Origin: Desulfonema limicola
GTDB lineage: Bacteria; Desulfobacterota; Desulfobacteria; Desulfobacterales; RPRI01
DNA length: 42,357 nucleotides
Direction of reading: 5' to 3'
Assembly: GCA_020723255.1 (NCBI GenBank)
Contig: DYJH01000005.1
Coordinates: 2,437 to 44,793, forward strand
Part shown: positions 1 to 6,686 of the stretch, one piece after another
How positions within the stretch are numbered: position 1 is the first letter of the stretch
How the letters are laid out: each line of letters starts with the position of its first letter
Translations under genes and position numbers: made by a program
The notes under the pieces: generated by a model
What the model saw: the letters and a program-made list of their open reading frames with translations, nothing else
What the model was told of the DNA's origin: nothing
The model's database searches: none

Positions 1-1124
1 ATAGAGATTTTACTCTAAATGCAATCGGCTATGATCTTTGCTCTAAAATGATTATAGACCCTTTAGGCGGCAGAAAAGATCTTTCGGAAAAAAAAATCAG
101 GATGGTTTCAAAAGAAGTATTTAAAAATGATCCGGTCCGGCTTATCAGAGCTTACAGAATAGGCGCAACATTTGATTTTGAGATAGAGCCTGATACCGAA
201 AAGGCCATTTCAGAATGCGCAACGTTAATTGTAAAGTCAGCAGGCGAAAGAGTAAAAGCCGAACTTTTCAAAATTTTTTCAAGTCCGAAATCATATAGGC
301 ACATTAATAAAATGTCTGATACCGGACTTCTTTTTCAAATCTTTCCTGAGTTATCCGCTTTAGCTGGATGCCGCCAAAACAAGTATCATGCGCTTGATGT
401 TTTAAATCATTCCATTTTAGCTTATAATCAGCTTGAAAAGCTGCTAAATGGCTGCCACGCCAATACTGAAATATCGGATTTTGTAAAATATGAAATGGAT
501 AATAAAAAGTCTGCGCTGTTAAAATGTTCAATACTTCTGCATGATACAGGCAAACCATCTTCTATTACAGTTAATAATGCTGATGTTCACTTTTTCGGGC
601 ATGAAAAAGTGAGCGCTGCTATGACAGAACGGATAGCCAAAAGACTGAAACTTTCAAATTATGAAACAAATTATACGAATTTTATTGTAAAGAATCATAT
701 GAAACCGCTTCATCTATATGAATCTTTTAAGATAAGCCCTTTGTCTGATAAAAGTATTACCCGTTTTTTTGTTAAATGCGGAGACAATACCCCCGATTTG
801 CTTCTTCATGCCATTGCTGATATGGAAAGCAAGAGAAATATTGATAATACAGATAATAGAAATTTTATTAATTTTATAATTTTTTTAATAAATAGATATA
901 ATCAGATTTATAAAATCAAAACGAAAGAACCTCCCTTGATCACAGGCTACGATTTGATTGAAGAATTTGGCCTTTCTCCCTCGCCTTTATTTAAAAAGAT
1001 TTTATCTTTTGTTGAAGAATCAAGACTTTCTGATAGTATAAATAACCGTGGCGATGCAATTTTACTTGTAAAAGAATTTTTAAAGAATAAAGGATTCTAT
1101 GCGTTACCGGATTCTTGTAATTGA
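1..1124 (+). CDS. CCA-adding enzyme / tRNA nucleotidyltransferase, 3' part (partial)
   Basis: The reading frame is already open at base 3 and encodes RDFTLNAIGYDL, then IIDPLGGRKDL, which is the conserved end of the nucleotidyltransferase head domain of class II CCA-adding enzymes and poly(A) polymerases. The true start therefore lies upstream of the window. An RNA-binding helical region follows (around DPVRLIRAYRIG), then an HD phosphohydrolase domain with the LLHDTGKP motif at about bases 534-557. The family adds or repairs the 3' CCA of tRNA in the cytoplasm. A C-terminal HD domain is found in the enterobacterial type, where it carries phosphohydrolase activity. The last 26 bases overlap the start of the response regulator gene, so the two are probably co-transcribed. 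Poly(A) polymerase or an A-adding enzyme cannot be excluded from this fragment. Confidence 0.88.
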   Translation, partial: RDFTLNAIGYDLCSKMIIDPLGGRKDLSEKKIRMVSKEVFKNDPVRLIRAYRIGATFDFEIEPDTEKAISECATLIVKSAGERVKAELFKIFSSPKSYRHINKMSDTGLLFQIFPELSALAGCRQNKYHALDVLNHSILAYNQLEKLLNGCHANTEISDFVKYEMDNKKSALLKCSILLHDTGKPSSITVNNADVHFFGHEKVSAAMTERIAKRLKLSNYETNYTNFIVKNHMKPLHLYESFKISPLSDKSITRFFVKCGDNTPDLLLHAIADMESKRNIDNTDNRNFINFIIFLINRYNQIYKIKTKEPPLITGYDLIEEFGLSPSPLFKKILSFVEESRLSDSINNRGDAILLVKEFLKNKGFYALPDSCN

Positions 1125-2418
1125 TGATGATTTAGTGGCATGTGAGGTTTTGCAGGAAACTCTTTTGAGGGCGGAATATGATGTAGATATATGTACTTCC
1201 GCCAAAGAAGCGCTCGGGAAAGACTTATCTTCGTATGATCTTTTAATCAGCGATATTCGTATGCCGGATATAGACGGCCTTATTTTGCTGAATCAGGTTC
1301 AGAAGCAATGGCCGGAATTGCCTGTAATCATGGTAACTGCATACGGGTCTTTAGAAACCACTATGGAGGCTTTGCGCCTGGGCGCTTCGGATTATATCAG
1401 CAAACCATTTTCGCCGGAAGCTATCCGTTCCAAGGTTAAGAAGGTTCTTGATGTAAGGGATCTCAAACAACGGCGTATTTTTGGTCATACTGAAACTTCA
1501 GAAGAACCACAATTTATCGGTTCTTCCGCCAGTATGGTGGAATTTTATAAGCAGCTTGCACGTGTAGCCAATGCAGGGGACAGTGTTTTGATTGAAGGTG
1601 AGAGTGGAACAGGGAAAGAACTGGCAGCTAGAGCCCTTCATCAGCTAAGCGAACGCCGTGGGAGCCCTTTTGTGGCACTGAATTGCGGTGCTATTCCTGA
1701 AAACCTTCTGGAATCGGAACTATTCGGCTATGAAAAAGGCGCTTTTACAGGAGCGGATAAATCCCGTGAAGGTTTGCTTGCTTCCGCCCAGGGAGGAACA
1801 TTTTTTTTAGATGAAATTACCGAAATGTCAACCGCGCTTCAGGGAAAGCTTTTGCGTTTCATGCAAAACAGAGAAGTAAGGCGGCTCGGTGGTAATGAGG
1901 TAAAGCATGTTGTTGTTCGGGTGGTAGCTGCCGCAAATCGGGACATCGATGAGGAAATAAAAAAAGGCCGCTTTAGATCTGATCTGCTCTATCGCTTTGT
2001 AGTTCGTCTGCATACTCCGCCGCTAAGGCAACACAATGAAGATTTGCCGCAGCTTATTGAATATTTTTTAAAAAAATGGGGCTACACTTCTATTAATATT
2101 TCAGATGAAGCTATGGAATGCATGATAGCATACGACTGGCCGGGCAATGTCCGAGAACTGGAAAATGTACTTCGCCAGACCTTGTTAATGTCGCCTTTTT
2201 CGATGATTTTCCCGGAGAACTTACCGGAGAGATTCCGTATCGGCAAAGATACAAAACAATCTCAATTGACGCCTCTTGAGGAAGCTGAAAAAAAGCAGAT
2301 TCTTCAGATGCTAAAGACGACTTCATGGAATCAAACACGGACTTCTCAGTTACTTGGTATTGACAGAAAGACACTTCGAGTAAAAATCCAGCGTTATGGG
2401 TTAGCCAAAGACAAATGA
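1099..2418 (+). CDS. NtrC-family sigma-54-dependent response regulator
   Basis: This 439-residue protein has the three domains of a bacterial enhancer-binding protein. Residues 1-120 are a receiver with acidic D9-D11, phospho-acceptor D52 (ISDIRMPD), T80 and K102. Residues about 137-370 are an AAA+ domain with Walker A GESGTGKE (167-174), the sigma-54 contact loop GAFTGA (214-219), Walker B GGTFFLDE (232-239) and WPGNVREL (347-354). Residues about 395-435 are a Fis-type helix-turn-helix. All motifs are intact, so it should activate sigma-54 promoters after phosphorylation. The likely partner is the histidine kinase encoded convergently just downstream, with a 25-base 3' overlap. A strong sigma-54 promoter match lies 2.5 kb away at 4940-4955 and is a plausible target, by inference. 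The start overlaps the preceding gene by 26 bases. Confidence 0.95.
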   Translation: MRYRILVIDDDLVACEVLQETLLRAEYDVDICTSAKEALGKDLSSYDLLISDIRMPDIDGLILLNQVQKQWPELPVIMVTAYGSLETTMEALRLGASDYISKPFSPEAIRSKVKKVLDVRDLKQRRIFGHTETSEEPQFIGSSASMVEFYKQLARVANAGDSVLIEGESGTGKELAARALHQLSERRGSPFVALNCGAIPENLLESELFGYEKGAFTGADKSREGLLASAQGGTFFLDEITEMSTALQGKLLRFMQNREVRRLGGNEVKHVVVRVVAAANRDIDEEIKKGRFRSDLLYRFVVRLHTPPLRQHNEDLPQLIEYFLKKWGYTSINISDEAMECMIAYDWPGNVRELENVLRQTLLMSPFSMIFPENLPERFRIGKDTKQSQLTPLEEAEKKQILQMLKTTSWNQTRTSQLLGIDRKTLRVKIQRYGLAKDK

Positions 2419-3938
2419 TCTGAAGAAATCTTTCCTGATATTACATCTACAACAGGAAAATAAAGGATTACTTCGGTTCCTATATCCGGACGGCTTTTTA
2501 TCTCCAGACGGCCTCCGTGCACCTTGGCAGCAATGCCGTTTACTATGGTAAGTCCCAGACCGCGCATCCTTTCATCGTTATGGGTGCTGAAAAAAGGCTC
2601 ACAGACTTTTTCTATCAATTCGGGTGGAATGCCGTAACCGTTATCTTTTACTGATATTGTAATGAATTTTTTGTCCTGCTGCACGGATGCGGAAATAATT
2701 ATTTCACCATTTTGGGGTATCGCTTCCACGGCATTTTCTATAAGATTGAGTAAAGCTACCTGAAAACGATAACGATCAACATAAAGAGGGGGTATATTTT
2801 CCTGCACATTAACATTTAGCCTGATATCCGATTTCAGTATAAGGGGTTCAACCAGAGGAAGCGTTTCATTTAAAAGCTCTGAAATAGATATAATCTCGAA
2901 ATGTGGTTCCGGCAGACGAGTTGCGCGTCGAACATTCTGAATTACCATATCCAGCCTTTGTGTCTGCTGTACAATAAGTTCCAGTTTACGGCCCACATCA
3001 GGCGGCCAGTTGCCTCTTTCCAAAAGAAGTCTTGTCATTCCTGCTATTGAATGAAGTGGCGTGCCAAGGTCATGTGCCAGATTGGCAGTCAAATATCCGA
3101 GCGCTGTAAGCTGCTGAAGCTGGTTGACCTCCTTCTGCAACTGAACGACATTATGTGTGGCATCCTGTATTTTCTTTTCCAGTGAAAGGTTAAGTTCATG
3201 ATACTGAGCAAGCACCTGTTCAATTTTATCGGCCATCAAATTGAAATGATTCGCCAGTTGTTTCCATTCATCTTTTCGGCTAAGATTAAAGCGCTTGTTA
3301 TACTGTCCAGCCTGAAAGTCATCAATTGCGACGATAATTCTTCTCAGCGGACGCCGGATAATCCAGCCATGACTTAGATACAGGACAAGCAAAATGAAAA
3401 ATAAAAGTCCTGCACTGCTGTAAATGAGCAAGTGCTTAGCACGATTCAATATTTCCGTACCGGACTGAGAGAAGGCAATCACGCCGACAACAACACGATT
3501 TTTCTTATTTTTCCCGGGCAGTATGTCAGAAGCTAAAAAACCCAGAGCCGGTCCACCCTCAGTATTTAATTTAATATGAAGAGGTTTTTGTTCCTTAGCA
3601 ACCGATTCTACTAAAGTTTCAGACCAGTTATACTGAACACGGGTTGCTCCGGCAATATAATCGCTGTCATCATTTACAACAGAAAAAATATCTATTCTGG
3701 CCAACTGGACATCACTTTCTACCTGTTCCTTTAACGCCTTATCCAGGACTGATAAACCGTGGCGACTAGGAAAACTTTGATAATACATAATAACCGTTTC
3801 CGCAACATCGCTGAGCCTTTTGATCTGTTGGTCAGTCAATATTTTGTCCAGTGCCCTTACCTGGATCCAGCCCCAGACAGCCATAGTAACAGCCAGTCCT
3901 AATATGGTAACCATCATAAGGCGAGTACGAACGGTCAT
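2394..3938 (-). CDS. Membrane sensor histidine kinase (periplasmic sensor, HAMP, HisKA, HATPase)
   Basis: This is a 514-residue kinase. It has a membrane segment at about 6-25, a periplasmic sensing region of about 140 residues (26-168), a second membrane segment at about 169-189, a HAMP linker (190-242), a coiled coil (245-278) and a dimerisation/phosphotransfer domain with H289 in LAHDLGTPLHSI. The ATP-binding domain has the N box around N402 (NLIENAVEA), G1 box DNGYGIP (432-438) and G2 box GLGLTI (460-465). The ligand is unknown; the periplasmic part looks like a Cache-type sensor, but that is a guess. The start is supported by an AGAAAGGG ribosome site. It converges on the sigma-54 response regulator and their 3' ends overlap, an arrangement less common than co-directional pairs. 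Its gene lies downstream of the two small secreted-protein genes but beyond a clear terminator. Confidence 0.94.
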   Translation of the reverse strand: MTVRTRLMMVTILGLAVTMAVWGWIQVRALDKILTDQQIKRLSDVAETVIMYYQSFPSRHGLSVLDKALKEQVESDVQLARIDIFSVVNDDSDYIAGATRVQYNWSETLVESVAKEQKPLHIKLNTEGGPALGFLASDILPGKNKKNRVVVGVIAFSQSGTEILNRAKHLLIYSSAGLLFFILLVLYLSHGWIIRRPLRRIIVAIDDFQAGQYNKRFNLSRKDEWKQLANHFNLMADKIEQVLAQYHELNLSLEKKIQDATHNVVQLQKEVNQLQQLTALGYLTANLAHDLGTPLHSIAGMTRLLLERGNWPPDVGRKLELIVQQTQRLDMVIQNVRRATRLPEPHFEIISISELLNETLPLVEPLILKSDIRLNVNVQENIPPLYVDRYRFQVALLNLIENAVEAIPQNGEIIISASVQQDKKFITISVKDNGYGIPPELIEKVCEPFFSTHNDERMRGLGLTIVNGIAAKVHGGRLEIKSRPDIGTEVILYFPVVDVISGKISSDHLSLANP

Positions 3939-4033
3939 TTGACACCCTTTCTCTTTTACAAAGGTCTTAATTTTAGCTTACCTGAAACAAGATTGCAATT
4001 CGATTCGGCATTCGATTCGACAAACAATCCGAA

Positions 4034-4076
4034 CAAAAAAACGGGGTACAAAGATAATCTCTGTACCCCGAAAAAA
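4034..4076 (-). terminator. Rho-independent terminator downstream of the small secreted-protein gene
   Basis: A perfect 9-bp stem (CGGGGTACA at 4042-4050 with TGTACCCCG at 4062-4070, 11-base loop) is followed, in the minus-strand direction, by seven T residues (complement of 4035-4041). It ends transcription of the minus-strand small-protein genes before the histidine kinase gene. Confidence 0.85.
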
Positions 4077-4118
4077 TATGGTCTGGGAAAGCTATTTATT
4101 TGGAAATAAAAATAGTTA

Positions 4119-4157
4119 TTATTTTTCAGCAGCTGGTGCAGCTTCTTCGGCAGGCTA
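4119..4157 (-). other. Post-amber remnant of the small secreted-protein reading frame
   Basis: From the TAG at 4155-4157 the frame reads 11 further sense codons (PAEEAAPAAEK) and ends at TAA 4119-4121, just before the terminator hairpin. It aligns with the C-terminus of the neighbouring paralogue. A single A-to-T change of AAG to TAG would explain it. Readthrough cannot be judged from sequence, but TAG is used as an ordinary final stop by several neighbouring genes. Confidence 0.6.
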
Positions 4158-4385
4158 TGCTGCTTCTGCTTTTGCAGCAGCTTTCTTTTTGTGGTGTTTC
4201 TTTGCTTTCTTAACTTTGGGGGTCTCTGCTTTGGCAGGTGCAGCAGCCGGTTCCGACGGAGCAGCCGGTTCAGTTGCAACAGCCGGTTCCGCCTTGGCCG
4301 GAGCAGCTTTGGTTGCTTCAGTTGCAAACACAGAGCTGCAGAAAATAAAAGATGTTGCGATAATTAACGCTAACAAACGTTTCAT
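4155..4385 (-). CDS. Small secreted Ala/Lys-rich protein, apparently truncated by an in-frame TAG
   Basis: This 76-residue protein has a signal peptide (MKRLLALIIATSFIFCSSVFA) followed by a Pro/Ala/Glu region and a Lys/His cluster (KKAKKHHKKKAAAKAEAA). An AGGAGGT ribosome site supports the start. The reading frame stops at TAG (4155-4157). The same frame then continues for 11 sense codons, PAEEAAPAAEK, to TAA at 4119-4121. That tail matches the end of the upstream paralogue at 4482-4904 (KPAEEPAKVAEK), with TAG standing where the paralogue has Lys. The ancestral product was therefore probably 88 residues. It lacks the central beta-rich domain of the paralogue. Function is unknown; the composition suggests an envelope-associated, low-complexity protein. 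Confidence 0.75.
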   Translation of the reverse strand: MKRLLALIIATSFIFCSSVFATEATKAAPAKAEPAVATEPAAPSEPAAAPAKAETPKVKKAKKHHKKKAAAKAEAA

Positions 4386-4481
4386 GATAAACCTCCTGGT
4401 ATAAAAATTAAAATGAATGTTTTGGTTTTATGGTTAGATTATCAGCTATATTTTTGCAATCCTTGTAAATAAATACAGTTT

Positions 4482-4904
4482 CTACTTTTCAGCAACTTTT
4501 GCCGGTTCTTCGGCAGGCTTTACAGCTTTTTCTTTTGCAGCAGCTTCCTTTTTGGCTTGATGTTTCTTCACTTTGTCGGGCATTTTAATTACTTTGGTAG
4601 CCACATTCTTACCATCTTTATTTACATAACTGACTTTTACTTTATCTCCGGCAGAGATGTTTGAAGATGTTTTTTCTAAAGAAAATTCCATTACCTCAGT
4701 ACTTTCTTTTACAGGCCGATCAATCTTCAGCATGGTATCGGAAAGTTCGGTAACTTTTCCTGTGGCGCTCATTCTGGTCTCTTTCCTCACCACTTTGGCT
4801 GGCACGGCAGCCGGTTCCGGAACGGCCTTGGTTGCATCTCTTGCGAACACGAACCCGCATAAAAAAAAACAACCCCCTAATATTAACATTATTAAACGTC
4901 TCAT
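4482..4904 (-). CDS. Small secreted protein with central beta-rich domain and Lys/Ala-rich tail
   Basis: This 140-residue protein starts with a signal peptide ending near CGFVFA. Residues about 44-108 form a compact domain with alternating beta pattern (SATGKVTELSDTMLKIDR, then GDKVKVSYVNKDGKNVATKV) resembling DUF5666/OB-like secreted domains that read as a gene-regulated additive module. A Lys/Ala/Glu tail (about 109-140) is shared with the 76-residue paralogue downstream. The ribosome site AAAGGAGATGA supports the start. A near-consensus sigma-54 promoter (4940-4955) lies about 40 bases upstream and a Fur-like palindrome lies at 5123-5139. No function is known to me; the regulation suggests an inducible envelope protein, possibly controlled by the nearby two-component system. 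Signal peptide and paralogy are visible; the domain assignment is tentative. Confidence 0.82.
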   Translation of the reverse strand: MRRLIMLILGGCFFLCGFVFARDATKAVPEPAAVPAKVVRKETRMSATGKVTELSDTMLKIDRPVKESTEVMEFSLEKTSSNISAGDKVKVSYVNKDGKNVATKVIKMPDKVKKHQAKKEAAAKEKAVKPAEEPAKVAEK

Positions 4905-4939
4905 GCCAAATCATCTCCTTTCATAAGTATCTGGTAATT

Positions 4940-4955
4940 TGCAACTGGTATGCCA
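4940..4955 (-). promoter_or_regulatory. Sigma-54 (-24/-12) promoter for the 140-residue secreted protein
   Basis: On the minus strand the sequence reads TGGCATACCAGTTGCA, with GG and GC exactly 10 bases apart as required for -24/-12 elements (consensus TGGCAC-N5-TTGCA; one mismatch, C to T). The predicted transcript would start near 4929, giving a leader of about 25 bases. A sigma-54 activator is encoded at 1099-2418. Confidence 0.72.
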
Positions 4956-5122
4956 AAAAGAGAAAAATCTAAAACTATTATGCTAATAATTTGGAAATAC
5001 TAATAAAGATTGCAGACAAATAAAAAAACAGGTAAAAGGGGGGGCTTTATTACTCAAGTGCTGGGGAATTTCTCACCTCAAAAACCTCGATTAGTTCACA
5101 ATTGGCATGTAACATGTTTCGC

Positions 5123-5139
5123 ATAATAATGATTATTAT
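5123..5139. promoter_or_regulatory. Fur-box-like palindrome
   Basis: ATAATAATGATTATTAT is a perfect 8-1-8 palindrome and matches the 7-1-7 Fur consensus TGATAATnATTATCA at 13 of 15 positions by eye. It lies 219 bases upstream of the 140-residue secreted-protein gene and 43 bases beyond the asnS stop. The AT-rich context weakens the call. Confidence 0.3.
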
Positions 5140-5181
5140 GATTTCATGTCTCAATAATTTACAGAACTTATTATGATTTAA

Positions 5182-6576
5182 TTAAAATTCAATGTTTCCC
5201 GGTGTCCTCGGGAAAGGTAACACATCGCGTATGTTTTTAATACCTGTTACAAGCATAAGAAGTCGTTCAAATCCAAGTCCGAAACCACTGTGCGGAACAG
5301 TTCCAAAGCGGCGAGAATCAAGATACCACCAGTAATTTTCTTTAAGCAATCCGCACTCATCCATTCGTAATTCAAGCATTTCCAGGCGCTCTTCTCTCTG
5401 ACTGCCGCCTATTAATTCTCCTATGCCCGGGACGAGAATATCCATTGCAGCAACAGTGTTATTATCTTCGTTTACCCTCATATAAAATGGTTTTATGTTT
5501 TTCGGATAATTATACAAAATAACCGGTTTTTTAAAATATTGCCCGGCAAGATAATTCTCATGCTCTGACTGAAGGTCTTTACCGAAAGAAATTTCATATT
5601 CGAATTTCTCTTCCGATTTTGTTAATATTTTTACTGCTTCCTCGTATGGCAACCTTATAAAATCCGACGAAGATATATTTTCCAGATTGCCAATAAGCTC
5701 CTTATCAACATATTTTCCAAACAATTCCAGATCTTCTTTACACTCTTTAAGAGCATAGCTTATCAAATATTTAATCGTTTCCTCACCAAGATCCATATCG
5801 CCCTTTATATCACAAAAAACCATCTCAGGTTCTATCATCCAGAATTCAGCGGCATGTCTTCTTGTGTTCGAGTTTTCCGCTCTAAACGTTGGCCCGAATG
5901 TATAGACATCTCCAAGAGCAAGCGCAAACATCTCGGCAGACAACTGGCCTGATACAGTCAGGTTTGCAGGTTTTCCGAAAAAATCCTGCGAATAGTCAAA
6001 CTGACCGTTTGTTTTTATCGCCTTTTCTGTATTTATGGCTGTAACCTTAAACATCTCGCCTGCACCTTCACAGTCTGAACCCGTGATAATAGGCGTATGA
6101 ATATATTTAAAGCCTTTATCCCTGAAGAATTTATGTATGGCAAAAGATAATTCAGATCTTATACGAAATACAGCTCCGTATTTATTTGTACGCGGTCTCA
6201 GATGTGCTATTGTACGAAGATATTCATCCGTATGGCGTTTTTTCTGCAAAGGATACGAATCGGGAGCAATGCTTATTATATCAACTTTTTTTGCAGAAAT
6301 TTCCCATTTCTGACCGCTTCCTTTTGATTCTATAAGATCTCCACATATTGTTACGGCCGAACCTGTTGTAATTTTTTTTAAATCATTATAATTACTTAGA
6401 TTATTCTCAGCAATTATCTGAATATTTTTCAAGCATGAACCATCATTTACTTCAATAAATGAAAAATCAGAAGAATCACGTTTTGTTCTGACCCACCCAT
6501 TAACAATTACACCTTCAAGCGGAACGTCTGAGTCCAATAATGATAAAATCTTGTATTTTTTCATAATAGTATCCAT
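5182..6576 (-). CDS. asnS: Asparagine--tRNA ligase
   Basis: This 464-residue class II aminoacyl-tRNA synthetase is close to the usual 466 of E. coli AsnRS. An N-terminal OB-fold anticodon-binding domain (VIVNGWVRTKRDSSDFSFIEVNDGS) is followed by the catalytic core with the AsnRS-type motifs SDCEGAGEMF, FFGKPANLTVSGQL, FGPTFRAENSNTRRHAAEFWMIEPE (in part), AAMDILVPGIGELIGGSQREER and the C-terminal motif 3 SGFGLGFERLLMLVTG. It charges tRNA-Asn in the cytoplasm. Two start codons are possible, ATG at 6576 and ATG at 6564 (MKKYK); neither has a clear Shine-Dalgarno sequence, so the exact N-terminus is open. It is transcribed alone. Its presence implies direct asparaginylation rather than sole reliance on the tRNA-dependent amidation route. 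Confidence 0.97.
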   Translation of the reverse strand: MDTIMKKYKILSLLDSDVPLEGVIVNGWVRTKRDSSDFSFIEVNDGSCLKNIQIIAENNLSNYNDLKKITTGSAVTICGDLIESKGSGQKWEISAKKVDIISIAPDSYPLQKKRHTDEYLRTIAHLRPRTNKYGAVFRIRSELSFAIHKFFRDKGFKYIHTPIITGSDCEGAGEMFKVTAINTEKAIKTNGQFDYSQDFFGKPANLTVSGQLSAEMFALALGDVYTFGPTFRAENSNTRRHAAEFWMIEPEMVFCDIKGDMDLGEETIKYLISYALKECKEDLELFGKYVDKELIGNLENISSSDFIRLPYEEAVKILTKSEEKFEYEISFGKDLQSEHENYLAGQYFKKPVILYNYPKNIKPFYMRVNEDNNTVAAMDILVPGIGELIGGSQREERLEMLELRMDECGLLKENYWWYLDSRRFGTVPHSGFGLGFERLLMLVTGIKNIRDVLPFPRTPGNIEF

Positions 6577-6686
6577 TTAAAATATTTATTCAACAAATGT
6601 TTCTTTTTTGTTTATTCAGTGTCATATATATATTATTTATTATTATTTTTCCATTTATAAATCATAAGGCTATTTAGATAATTAAT

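Noticed and set aside
4119-4157. Pyrrolysine or other readthrough of the TAG in the small secreted-protein gene
   Set aside because: TAG is the normal final stop of several neighbours (the 140-residue paralogue, the DUF2845 gene, the diguanylate cyclase and the antiporter), and no pyl gene or methylamine methyltransferase is in the window. A nonsense mutation is simpler.
3956-4404. Long open frames on both strands over the Ala/Lys-rich genes
   Set aside because: Biased codons of the small secreted-protein gene open the other frames; these have repetitive composition and no ribosome site.
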